Below are positions 30,427 through 39,139 of a stretch of DNA of 39,786 bases, one piece after another. The notes beneath the pieces were generated by a model, which saw only the letters and a program-made list of their open reading frames with translations, was not told where the DNA came from and ran no database searches. The DNA lies in the NCBI GenBank assembly GCA_002721995.1, contig PBMF01000039.1, positions 1 through 39,786 on the forward strand, in the 5' to 3' direction. How positions within the stretch are numbered: the first letter of the stretch is position 1; every line of letters begins with the position of its first letter. Both the position numbers and the translations under genes were made by a program. Origin of the DNA: Chloroflexota bacterium (GTDB lineage: Bacteria > Chloroflexota > Dehalococcoidia > Lucifugimonadales > UBA3495).

Positions 30427-33400
30427 ATGCCGTTCTTGTCGCTGGTCTACTGGCTCCTGCGCCGCCGGCTGCGCCAGTCCTGGCTTCTTTTGGCGGTCAC
30501 GTCCTTCGGCATATTGGCCTCGGTGACCATCATGTCCACCGGGGCTCTCTACTCCCGTGCCCTGGGCGAGGCCGGACTGCGCCACTCCCTGGCCTCGCTG
30601 AACCCTGAGGTGCTGGACGTACAGGCCATCGCCCAGAACCGTCCCCTTGGACGGGCCGATTACGACCCTCTGGAATCGCTGGTTCGGAAGTCTGCAGACC
30701 AAAGGGTGGGGGAGCTTCTGCGGGGCATCGAGCGCTACGGACGTGCCCAGCCCAACTTGCTGCTTCTGAACACGCCAACTTCTCCCATGTTGGGCGCGCC
30801 TTCGGGACGGCCCTTCTTTCTCACCGGGTTCCAAGAGCATGCCAGGCTGACTGGAGGCCGTTGGCCCGAGAGCGGCGGCGTTGCCGAGAGCGGTGACATC
30901 GAGACCGTTGTCGGGACTGAGACCGCCAGAAAATCTGGCTATGAGATTGGCGACCGGGTCTTCCTGGTGCCCGTGCGCGGTTCACTGGAGCGCATCTCCT
31001 TCACCATCGTCGGCCTGACCGACCCAATAGACGCCCAGGAGGAGTACTGGATGGGTGCGCCGGTCTATTTCGACCTGCGGCCGGTGGGTGAGTCTGTAGT
31101 TGCTCCGCTATATGTCACGGAAGAGGACTTCTTTGGCCTCATCGGCGCCCGTTACCCGACGCTGGTTGGCGACTTCGGGTTCTACATCTTTCTGGACTCG
31201 GGCTACCTGACCGCCGGCAACGCCGATGCCGTGAAGGCGCAGGTTGACGCCCTGGAGACCGACCTCAACAAGGAATACCCTCGGACGTTGGTGTTGAGCC
31301 GCCTGGGTCTTACGGTGGACGAGTTTGACAAAGCCTTGACCCTGGCCCAGGTGCCCCTGTATCTGTTCTTGTCCCTTGTGGTTGTGGTAGTCCTGTATTT
31401 TCTAGCTCTGATAACCGGCATATTGGGCCGCAGCCAGGCCGAGGAAGCAGGGCTTTTGATCAGCCGGGGCGCCAGCGTGATGCAGGTAGCCGGAATCCTG
31501 GCCATGGCGGAAGGGGTTGTGGCCCTGCTGGCCACGGCCATCGGGCCATTCTTGGCCTGGGTCATCGTCAAGACCCTGCTGCTGGACACCATCAACCTCG
31601 GTGGAGATTTCCAGTCCTCCATCCCCTTGGGCCTGGGCCTGGATATGTTCTGGATGGGGGCGCTGGGCGGAGTGCTTGCTCTGCTTGTTTTGTTAGTCAC
31701 CGCTGTGGGCCGGGCCAGAGTCGGCACGTTGGAGTCCTTGTTGTCACGCGCCAGGCCGCCCTCGGTCCCCTTCCTGCACCGCTACTACCTAGACCTTCTG
31801 GCGGTGGCCGTGGTTGCCGTGGTCTGGTATCAGGTGCGGGGCCGGGACGGGTTCGTCGCGGAAGAACTGGCATCCCAGGGCCTGAACGTGGACCCGACTT
31901 TGGTGCTGGGTCCGGTAATGGGCCTCTTCGCCGCCGCGGTGCTGTTGATGCGTGTGCTGCCGCTGTTGGTTCGGTTCCTGGCCTGGGCCGGGCGGAGAGG
32001 CGGCGCCGTCTGGTTACAGTTCTCCCTCTCGCGCCTGGCCAGAGACCCCATACCCCACGGGTCCCTGGCTGTGATCCTCATGCTGGCCGCGGCCCTGGGG
32101 GTCTTCGGGGCCACCTTCCAGTCCAGCCTGTCCGAGAACCAAACTGACCAGGCCAGCTACAGTGTGGGCGGCGATATGGTTGTCAGCGGCCCGGGTCTTC
32201 CAGCGGACGCCCCGGAGAAGTTGGCGCTGATACCCGGCGTGACGGCTGTGAGTCCGGTGCTTCGGGAATCGGTGGCCCTGTTGGACGGGCCCCAGGACCG
32301 GAGTGTTGACCTGTTGGCGGTGGAACCACGGGCATTGGCGGAGGCTGCTTGGTTCCGGAGAGATTTCTCTGATGACAGCCTGGTGGAGATCGGCCGCCAG
32401 CTGAGGCCAAAACCCTTTCCTGCCAACCTGGCCGGGACAGGCATCCCCTTGCCCGAGCAGGCGCGCTCCCTCGGGGTCTGGGTGGACACCAGCGTGTTGG
32501 AGGAGTTGGACATCCGGGCCGATGTGAACATGTGGGGCCGGGTTATGACCGCCACCGGCCGCTACCGCAGTTTCCTCATGGGGAGTATTCTCGATCCCGA
32601 AGAGGCCGTTTCCACGGGACCGGACCCCGGGAACCCCTGGCGTTTATACCGGGGAGAGCTGCCTCCCGAGTCCAGTTCCGTCGCCCTGCCGATGGAGTTG
32701 GTGTCCGTGTTCTTCAGCACCAGCCCTTCGGCCCGTCTGGCCAACGGTGTTTTGCACCTGGACGACATAACAGCCTACGGGCCATTCCTGGGCAGCAGCG
32801 GTGTGGTGGTGGAGGACTTTGAGGGGCTTTCGCCCTGGCAACCCCTGGCCAACCAAGCGTCAATTCCGGACGCTGCCCAGCGCCTGGGGATCAGCGCCCG
32901 GACCGGCGCCTCTGGGATGCAGTTTTCCTGGGAGGAGGCGTTTTCCGTGGGCCAAAAGGGCATCCATCTGCCCCCGGGCCCCTTTCCCCTTCCCGCCATC
33001 GCCGGGCCCGGTCTGGGAGTTGGTCAGCAGGTGCGGGTGAAGTTGGGAAAACTGGCCATGCCGGTCCATTTTGTGGGCCAGGTCAGCCACTTCCCGACCC
33101 TGTATGCGGAGCGCAATCCCTATTTCATCGTGGACCTTGCCGACTACCGGGAGTATCAACGGCGCCTGCCGGAGAGCGATGTGGAACAGCCCGGCGAGAT
33201 GTGGCTGGCCCTTGACCCGGATGCCGACCGGGAGCAGGTCATAGCCCAGATACCGGCTCAGCTGCCCGGACTGATCTCAATCCGGGACCGGGAGAAGGTT
33301 GCGTCTCTGGCCCAGCGCAACCCCCTGGCCGGCGGCAGCTGGAACGGACTTACCGTCTTCAGCATGGTGGCCATCGGTATCTCGGTGCTCTTGACTCTCA

Positions 33401-33759
33401 TAGTCCATGCCTTGGTATCCATCCGCATGGGGCGCATGGACCTGGCGGTGGCCCGGGTGCTGGGCTTCTCCCGGCGGCAGTTCTTCCTGTCCTTGGCCAC
33501 CGAGCGGCTGATCGTTGCCGTGCTGGCCATTTCCGCCGGCGCCGCCATGGGCTATTGGCCGGGGCTGGAGATATTGGAACTGGTGGACCTGACGTCCAAG
33601 GGAGATGCGCCGGTGCCGCCCCTCACACCCAGCGTTAAAGGATGGCTGATGGCGGGGGTGATGGCCGGGTTGTTGGCGGCTTCCGCTCTGTCCGTACTCT
33701 TTGCCACCTGGGCGTCACGACGGCTCAACGTCGCCGAAGTGCTGCGCGGAGGCTCCTGA
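30427..33759 (+). CDS. Large FtsX-like ABC transporter permease (1)
   Basis: 1110 residues. An N-terminal TM (SWLLLAVTSFGILASVTIM) is followed by a MacB-type extracytoplasmic domain, a TM bundle (LYLFLSLVVVVVLYFLALITGIL, GVVALLATAIGPFLAWVI, LALLVLLVTAV), then RYYLDLLAVAVVAVVWYQV, LVLGPVMGLFAAAVLLM, a second extracytoplasmic domain of about 450 residues and a final FtsX triplet ending SRRLNVAEVLRGGS. About ten TM segments form two FtsX modules in one chain. These mechanotransmission permeases act with LolD/MacB ATPases on envelope lipids, lipoproteins or secreted polypeptides. The ATG has only a distant GGGAGGG (13 nt). The gene is coupled to the next by a TGATG overlap and is its paralogue. 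Confidence 0.88.
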   Translation: MPFLSLVYWLLRRRLRQSWLLLAVTSFGILASVTIMSTGALYSRALGEAGLRHSLASLNPEVLDVQAIAQNRPLGRADYDPLESLVRKSADQRVGELLRGIERYGRAQPNLLLLNTPTSPMLGAPSGRPFFLTGFQEHARLTGGRWPESGGVAESGDIETVVGTETARKSGYEIGDRVFLVPVRGSLERISFTIVGLTDPIDAQEEYWMGAPVYFDLRPVGESVVAPLYVTEEDFFGLIGARYPTLVGDFGFYIFLDSGYLTAGNADAVKAQVDALETDLNKEYPRTLVLSRLGLTVDEFDKALTLAQVPLYLFLSLVVVVVLYFLALITGILGRSQAEEAGLLISRGASVMQVAGILAMAEGVVALLATAIGPFLAWVIVKTLLLDTINLGGDFQSSIPLGLGLDMFWMGALGGVLALLVLLVTAVGRARVGTLESLLSRARPPSVPFLHRYYLDLLAVAVVAVVWYQVRGRDGFVAEELASQGLNVDPTLVLGPVMGLFAAAVLLMRVLPLLVRFLAWAGRRGGAVWLQFSLSRLARDPIPHGSLAVILMLAAALGVFGATFQSSLSENQTDQASYSVGGDMVVSGPGLPADAPEKLALIPGVTAVSPVLRESVALLDGPQDRSVDLLAVEPRALAEAAWFRRDFSDDSLVEIGRQLRPKPFPANLAGTGIPLPEQARSLGVWVDTSVLEELDIRADVNMWGRVMTATGRYRSFLMGSILDPEEAVSTGPDPGNPWRLYRGELPPESSSVALPMELVSVFFSTSPSARLANGVLHLDDITAYGPFLGSSGVVVEDFEGLSPWQPLANQASIPDAAQRLGISARTGASGMQFSWEEAFSVGQKGIHLPPGPFPLPAIAGPGLGVGQQVRVKLGKLAMPVHFVGQVSHFPTLYAERNPYFIVDLADYREYQRRLPESDVEQPGEMWLALDPDADREQVIAQIPAQLPGLISIRDREKVASLAQRNPLAGGSWNGLTVFSMVAIGISVLLTLIVHALVSIRMGRMDLAVARVLGFSRRQFFLSLATERLIVAVLAISAGAAMGYWPGLEILELVDLTSKGDAPVPPLTPSVKGWLMAGVMAGLLAASALSVLFATWASRRLNVAEVLRGGS

Positions 33760-36700
33760 TGACGGCCATGATCAGGTTCGCCTACGTGATGGCGGTAAGG
33801 CGGGTGGTCACCGGGTGGCGTCTGGAGGCGGTGCTCTTTGGCGGCATCCTGTTGGCGGTGTCTCTGATGGCCAGCGGCGTCATATTTTCGGACCTGCTTT
33901 CCAATGCCGCCCTCAGGCACGCTTTGCGGCAGGCCCCCGCCGAACAGGCCAACTTCTGGGTCCGCTCTTTCAGCAGCCAGGACGAACCGGCCACCAGCCA
34001 GGGACGCCGCCAGGCATACCAGGACCGCCTGGAATTCGTGGAACAGCGGGTTTTCCAACCCTTCGAGTCCTATCTGAAAGACAGGGCTCAAAAATTGGAC
34101 ACGGCGACCTTCTATTTCTCCGGCCATCCCCAGTTGGAATTGGACAATGAGGTCCGGCCCAGGGGGCCCATCAAATACCTGTCGGCCTTCGGACCCGAGC
34201 GGGTCACCCTCCTCTGGGGAGAATGGCCCGGCGCCGCCAACGCCGCTGCCCCCACCGGCACACCCGTTGATGTGCTGGTCGATTCTTTGGGATTGGATCT
34301 TCTGGGCCTGGAAGTCGGCGAGGTCATGGACGTGTTCCCGGCGGCCTCATTCACCGACCCGCCCACCATGCCGGTGCGCATATCCGGTGTTTTTGAGTTG
34401 AAGGACCCGGGGGATGAGATCTGGTACGGCGTAGAGTCCGAATTCAGCCTGAAAAATGACCGGTGGACCATTGTCCCCTTGTTCACCAGTGAAGAGGCCG
34501 TGCTGCGACGGGTCCTGGGCGATTACCCGACACTCTACACCGATGTCACCTGGTACTACTTCCTGGACCGGGAGGGGCTCCGGGCCGGCGACGTGGACCC
34601 CCTGCAGGAGGCCATCTTCAGGGCCGAACGGGACGTGGAGTTCAACTTGAAGAACTCCAGTTTCTACATTCGGCTGGATAACCTGCTGGCCGACTTTGAT
34701 GAGCAACTCCTGTTGGCCAGGGTGCCCCTGTTCCTGGTAGTGTTCCTGATAACCGGGATCTTGCTCTACTACCTTGCCCTGGTGGCGGGACTGATCGTGC
34801 GTTCCCGTACCAGCGAGATCGCCATGCTCAAAAGCCGGGGCGCAACCACTCTGCAGGTGGGCGTCCTTGGTCTGGGAGAGGGTCTGCTGCTGGGAATTCC
34901 CGCCGTGATAATCGGGCCCTTCCTGGCTGTGGCGGTGGTTAAGGTCCTGGGCGACGTGTTTTTCAGCCTGGGCGGTGCCTCTGAGGAACTGGCCGGAGTG
35001 CCCGTCGCGGCGTCTCAAGGGGCGGTGGCGTTGGGCATCATAGGCGGAGCGCTGGCGGTGCTGGTGTTCACTCTGGCCACTCTGGCGGCGGCCCGTCACG
35101 GGATTGTGGAAGCCAGACAGACCGGGGCCAGGCCGCCAACGGCATCCTTCTTGCACCGCTATTACCTGGATTTCCTGGCCCTGGCCATCATGGGGCTGCT
35201 CTGGTGGCAGATCCAGAGCCGGGGAGCGTTCCTGGTACAGTCGGTGGGCAGCCGGGAGTTGGAGATCGACTACAGCCTGCTGCTGGGGCCCGTGTTGGGG
35301 TTGTTGGCGGTGGGCCTGGTGATCATGCGGGTCTTCCCCTGGTTTGCCTCGCTGCTCTCCAATTTGTCCGGCCCCGTGGCGCCTCCGTGGCTGGTCCACG
35401 CCCTGCGCCATGTGGCCCGCGACCCGCTGGTGCCGGGGATATTGATCGTGCTCCTCACGCTGGCCACCGCCCTGGGGGTGATTGGCAGCGCCTTCAGCGC
35501 CACGTTGGAACGCAGCCAGATGGAGCGCGCCCAGTATGCCGCTGGGGCCGATCTGAGGGTGGCCCACGGCGGCGCGTCCGACGCGCGCACCGGCGGGCGG
35601 TTCTCCCAGCAGGTCGGCGAAGACCCAAGGGCGAACGCCGCCGCGGACGTGCTGCGTGCCAACGCCCAGATAACCTCCACCGGGTTCAGCACTCCGGCTG
35701 AGCTGCTGGCCGTGGAATCGGGCAAGATCGCGGACGTGGCCTGGTACCGGGACGATTTCTCCGGGGGGACGACCCTGGAAGAAGCGGCGTCCATATTGGG
35801 CAGCGGTCCGCCTGCTCCCCAGGGGCTGGAACTACCTGAAGATGCCCACGGCCTGTCCCTCTGGCTGCAGCCGGCTGGCATAGATTCCGGGGCCAACCTG
35901 TGGGCCCGGTTGCGCGATGCCAGAGGCCGGTTCTTCGACACTTGGATCGCCAACATGGACCTGCAGGGCTGGACCAAGATCAACGCGGACCTCACTCCGG
36001 TGGTGGCCGCCGGGAGGCGCTTCAACAACCAGGCCCGGCGCATGCCGATGACGCCGCCACTATCCCTGCATGCCTTCCAGGTAACCAACCGGTTCGGCAC
36101 CTTTGGCGTGGACGACCTGGGTGCGATCTTCATCAGGGACCTGGAGGCAGTCACACCCCAGGGCGCGGTGCCTCTGGCCGGCTTTCAATCGTCGGACGGG
36201 TGGTCGGTGATCGAAGACTTCTCCAGGCCCGGTCTTTACGCCCTGGAGACCAGCGAGTCGGCGGGCGGCGGCCGCTTCGCCCAATCGACCCGCTTCAGCT
36301 GGGCCAGCGGCGGCGTCGGCCTGCGAGGAATCATGCCCGGAGACCCGGAAGACCCCATTCCCGCACTGGTGAACCAGGAATTTCTGGATATCGCAGGCGC
36401 GTCGGTGGGCGAGGATGTCATCTTGGGCCTGTCCACCTATTCGATCATGGTCAATGTTGTCGGTGTGGCGGACTATTTCCCGACGCTGGACCCGGGGGAG
36501 AAGCCCTTCGCCGTCGTCGATCTGGATAGCTTTGAGGCCGTTTCCAACCTGCACAGTCCGGTGCCCTTGGCCGGCGCCAATGAGGTCTGGATCGACATCG
36601 CCGCGGCCGATGGGGTTTCCGCCTCATCCGGGCAGGTGACTGAGATCATGAAGAACCTGGGGGTCCGGGTCAGGGATGTCTACGACAGGGAAGCCATGGT

Positions 36701-37163
36701 GGCGGCCCGGGTAGACCAGCCTCTGGTCAATGCGGGCTGGGGGGCGTTGCTGGTTTTGTTGTTCCTTGCTGTTGCCCTGGCCAGCGCCTCCGGGGTGATG
36801 CTGTTCTCATTCCTTGATACCAGGGAACGGCAGACGGAGTTCGCTCTGCTGCGCACCCTGGGTTCCTCCGGGGGACAGCTACGGGCTGTCGTGTGGTTTA
36901 ATCTATTCCTGATCGTTGCCTGCGGCGTGGGCCTGGGGACTTGGGTGGGCCGTCTCATCGGGTCCAGTATCTTGCCGCTGATGGAAGTGGCGCAAGAGGG
37001 TGCCAGGGTCACCCCGCCCATGGCGTTCGCCACCGATTGGTCCTCATTGCTGATCTCCTACGCGGTGTTGGCGGTGGTCACGGTCGGCACGGTGGTCTGG
37101 CTGGCGTGGTTGAGCGCCAAGATACAGGTGCAGCAGGTGCTTAGAATGGGAGACGCAGCATGA
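33759..37163 (+). CDS. Large FtsX-like ABC transporter permease (2)
   Basis: 1134 residues from ATG 33759 (GGAGG 6 nt upstream, overlapping the previous TGA). It has the same layout as permease 1: TM1, periplasmic domain, central TMs (ARVPLFLVVFLITGILLYYLALVAGLI, then GLLLGIPAVIIGPFLAVAVVKVLG), RPPTASFLHRYYLDFLALA corresponding to RPPSVPFLHRYYLDLLAVA of permease 1, a long second extracytoplasmic domain, and a C-terminal FtsX triplet ending [13 protein letters not shown]. The two arose by tandem duplication and probably form a heterodimer. The ATG of the following ATPase overlaps its stop (ATGA). The transported substrate is unknown. Confidence 0.88.
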   Translation: MTAMIRFAYVMAVRRVVTGWRLEAVLFGGILLAVSLMASGVIFSDLLSNAALRHALRQAPAEQANFWVRSFSSQDEPATSQGRRQAYQDRLEFVEQRVFQPFESYLKDRAQKLDTATFYFSGHPQLELDNEVRPRGPIKYLSAFGPERVTLLWGEWPGAANAAAPTGTPVDVLVDSLGLDLLGLEVGEVMDVFPAASFTDPPTMPVRISGVFELKDPGDEIWYGVESEFSLKNDRWTIVPLFTSEEAVLRRVLGDYPTLYTDVTWYYFLDREGLRAGDVDPLQEAIFRAERDVEFNLKNSSFYIRLDNLLADFDEQLLLARVPLFLVVFLITGILLYYLALVAGLIVRSRTSEIAMLKSRGATTLQVGVLGLGEGLLLGIPAVIIGPFLAVAVVKVLGDVFFSLGGASEELAGVPVAASQGAVALGIIGGALAVLVFTLATLAAARHGIVEARQTGARPPTASFLHRYYLDFLALAIMGLLWWQIQSRGAFLVQSVGSRELEIDYSLLLGPVLGLLAVGLVIMRVFPWFASLLSNLSGPVAPPWLVHALRHVARDPLVPGILIVLLTLATALGVIGSAFSATLERSQMERAQYAAGADLRVAHGGASDARTGGRFSQQVGEDPRANAAADVLRANAQITSTGFSTPAELLAVESGKIADVAWYRDDFSGGTTLEEAASILGSGPPAPQGLELPEDAHGLSLWLQPAGIDSGANLWARLRDARGRFFDTWIANMDLQGWTKINADLTPVVAAGRRFNNQARRMPMTPPLSLHAFQVTNRFGTFGVDDLGAIFIRDLEAVTPQGAVPLAGFQSSDGWSVIEDFSRPGLYALETSESAGGGRFAQSTRFSWASGGVGLRGIMPGDPEDPIPALVNQEFLDIAGASVGEDVILGLSTYSIMVNVVGVADYFPTLDPGEKPFAVVDLDSFEAVSNLHSPVPLAGANEVWIDIAAADGVSASSGQVTEIMKNLGVRVRDVYDREAMVAARVDQPLVNAGWGALLVLLFLAVALASASGVMLFSFLDTRERQTEFALLRTLGSSGGQLRAVVWFNLFLIVACGVGLGTWVGRLIGSSILPLMEVAQEGARVTPPMAFATDWSSLLISYAVLAVVTVGTVVWLAWLSAKIQVQQVLRMGDAA

Positions 37164-38098
37164 CTCAGTTCAGCAGTTACGGCCCCCGCGCCGCTCCTAC
37201 GGCCCAGCACACGCGGCCCTATATCGACTGCCGCGACCTGTTCAAGATATACAAGCGTGCCGACTTGGAAGTGGTCGCCTTGCGCGGGCTCGATCTGGCC
37301 GTGGAGTCCGGCGAGTTGATCGCCATAATCGGTGCCAGTGGCAGCGGAAAGAGCACCCTTCTGAATATCCTGGCCGGCCTGGACCGCCCGTCCGCCGGTC
37401 AGGTGATGGTCGGCGAACGAGACCTCCTGGATGTCTCCGACAGCGACCTGGTGGTCTACCGTCGCTCTGAGGTCGGGTTCGTCTGGCAGGCCACGGCACG
37501 GAACCTGGTGCCCTATCTGTCCGTCGCCGACAACATCGAATTGCCCATGGCCCTGGCCGGTCAGCCCGCCAAGTCGAGGCGGGAATGGTCCGGAGAACTG
37601 CTCGAATCATTGGGAATGACTGAAAAGGCCAAGCGTTTCCCCTACCAACTTTCCGGCGGGGAGCAGCAGCGGGCGGCCATCGCCGTGGGGTTGGCCAACA
37701 GGCCGCCGCTCCTGTTGGCCGATGAACCCACTGGGGAGCTGGACATCGAGAATGCCGACCACATCTTCGAGATGATACGCGGGCTGAACCGGGCCTACGG
37801 CGTGACCGTGGTCACCGTGACCCACTACGTCGGCGTTTCCCAGTTTGTTGACCGGGTGGTCCACATCAGGGACGGCCGCATCGGGTCCGAGACCTTTTCC
37901 AGGCCCGACTACCGGCGGGACGGCGGCACCGTTGAGGACGAATACGTGGTTGTTGACCAGGCCGGCCGGTTGCAGCTGCCCATTGAGTACACCGACCGGT
38001 TCCGTCACGGAGGCCTGGCCAAGATAGAGTCCGAGGGCGGGCAGATTATCATTGAACCGCCGGATTCTAATCCCCGGCCCACCAGGAATAGGAGCTAA
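37160..38098 (+). CDS. MacB/LolD-type ABC ATPase with an AbrB-like C-terminal tail
   Basis: 312 residues. Walker A GASGSGKS (58-65), Q-loop in [12 protein letters not shown], signature LSGGEQQR, Walker [13 protein letters not shown] and switch His in VTHYVG are intact, as in LolD/MacB ATPases of about 230 residues. An extra 70 residues follow: from about 263 [12 protein letters not shown], then [14 protein letters not shown], which resembles the swapped-hairpin beta fold of AbrB/SpoVT domains (D-x-x-G-R-L-x-L-P). Such tails occur in related ATPases of high-GC bacteria and may serve dimerisation. It is coupled by ATGA to permease 2 and by a 2-nt gap to the next ATPase. Confidence 0.92.
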   Translation: MTQFSSYGPRAAPTAQHTRPYIDCRDLFKIYKRADLEVVALRGLDLAVESGELIAIIGASGSGKSTLLNILAGLDRPSAGQVMVGERDLLDVSDSDLVVYRRSEVGFVWQATARNLVPYLSVADNIELPMALAGQPAKSRREWSGELLESLGMTEKAKRFPYQLSGGEQQRAAIAVGLANRPPLLLADEPTGELDIENADHIFEMIRGLNRAYGVTVVTVTHYVGVSQFVDRVVHIRDGRIGSETFSRPDYRRDGGTVEDEYVVVDQAGRLQLPIEYTDRFRHGGLAKIESEGGQIIIEPPDSNPRPTRNRS

Positions 38099-38100
38099 CG

Positions 38101-38817
38101 GTGGCCACCAGACGGTCTGCCGGCGGGCAAGCAAGCGGAGGACCGGTGATACGCGCCGAGGGTATCAGCCGGTTCTTCGGTTCCGGCGAAAACCGGGTGA
38201 CGGCCCTGTCGTCCATTGACCTGGCCGTGCAGCCCGGCGACTTCCTGGCCGTCACCGGACGTTCTGGTTCTGGCAAGACCACGCTGCTCAACCTGCTTTC
38301 AGGACTGGACAAGCCCAGCTCCGGTTCCGTGCACTTCCAAGGCGACGATCTGGCAGACCTGAAAGAAGCGGACCTGGTGGAGCTGCGGCGGCACAAGATC
38401 GGATTCGTCTTCCAGTCCTTCGGGTTGATGCCCTTGCTGTCTGCCCAGGAGAATGTGGAACTGCCCCTTCACATCGGCGGCATGTCCTGGCGGGAGCGGC
38501 GCCAGCGGGCCCACGAGGCGCTGGACGCCGTAGGTCTTGGCAGCCGGGCGGGTCACCGCCCCTTTGAGCTTTCGGGCGGCGAGCAGCAGCGGGTCTCCAT
38601 CGCTCGGGCCCTGGTGACCGGCCCCGAGGTGGTATTCGCCGACGAGCCAACCGGAGAACTGGACACGGCCACGGCCCGTTCCATCGCCGACACCCTGGCT
38701 GAAATTGCCTCCTCCGGTCATGCCACCGTCATTGTGGCGACCCACGACCTGGAACTGGCCGCCACCGCCCAGCGGCGCATAGACCTGGTGGACGGCGAGA
38801 TCGTCTTCCAAAGCTAG
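38101..38817 (+). CDS. MacB/LolD-type ABC ATPase
   Basis: 238 residues from GTG 38101, 2 nt after the preceding stop. Walker A GRSGSGKT (53-60), Q-loop IGFVFQSFGLMPLLSAQENVELP, signature LSGGEQQR, Walker [13 protein letters not shown] and VATHDLE are complete. It is of ordinary length and lacks the tail of the upstream ATPase. The pair of ATPases and the pair of permeases in one operon suggest a heteromeric complex in which each permease has a partner. It ends with TAG at 38815-38817; no strong terminator follows. Confidence 0.94.
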   Translation: MATRRSAGGQASGGPVIRAEGISRFFGSGENRVTALSSIDLAVQPGDFLAVTGRSGSGKTTLLNLLSGLDKPSSGSVHFQGDDLADLKEADLVELRRHKIGFVFQSFGLMPLLSAQENVELPLHIGGMSWRERRQRAHEALDAVGLGSRAGHRPFELSGGEQQRVSIARALVTGPEVVFADEPTGELDTATARSIADTLAEIASSGHATVIVATHDLELAATAQRRIDLVDGEIVFQS

Positions 38818-38881
38818 ATCAGGCCTCTAACCTCCCCATGGCCCGCTCCGAATTCCCACACTCAAAATCGACTCTCTAAAA

Positions 38882-38915
38882 CGGCATTGACTTAAAACAA
38901 TGCCGGTCATACGCT
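38882..38915 (+). promoter_or_regulatory. Promoter with an overlapping palindromic operator for the cupredoxin gene
   Basis: TTGACT (38887-38892), 17 nt, TACGCT (38910-38915). The -35 is covered by a perfect inverted repeat, CGGCATTG (38882-38889) and CAATGCCG (38898-38905), with an 8-nt centre. The repeat could instead act as a hairpin closing the ABC operon, but it has no T tract. Confidence 0.45.
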
Positions 38916-38953
38916 AGATTCAGTAGGCCCATAAACCGAGGCTAATCACAGTC

Positions 38954-39050
38954 ACGGTTCTGGACCGTTTGGAGACTCAAAAAGCATCAGGAAACAGGAA
39001 CGATAGAGGTTGTGCACCGGCGCACTCCCGCGGGAAGGAGTTGGCCGGTG
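38954..39050 (+). promoter_or_regulatory. Structured leader of the cupredoxin gene
   Basis: Two stems: ACGGT/ACCGT (38954-38968) and a long one in which CACCGGC (39015-39021) pairs with GCCGGTG (39044-39050) and, inside a 2x2 internal loop, ACTCC (39024-39028) pairs with GGAGT (39037-39041). ATTTTC follows. It may be an attenuator or a regulatory RNA; no known family was identified. The stretch 38818-39139 otherwise holds only the promoter. Confidence 0.5.
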
Positions 39051-39139
39051 ATTTTCAACACTAAACTTGGACCGAGCAAAGGCCGGATTGCCCGGCGTGG
39101 GTGGGAACGGAGATTCAGGTGGCTCGTGGCAGGACGAAC

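Noticed and set aside
38941-39050. Cyclic-di-GMP class I riboswitch
   Set aside because: A GG-hairpin-GGAGAC-CAAA-GC arrangement is loosely similar, but the invariant core bases and the second arm deviate, so I do not call it.
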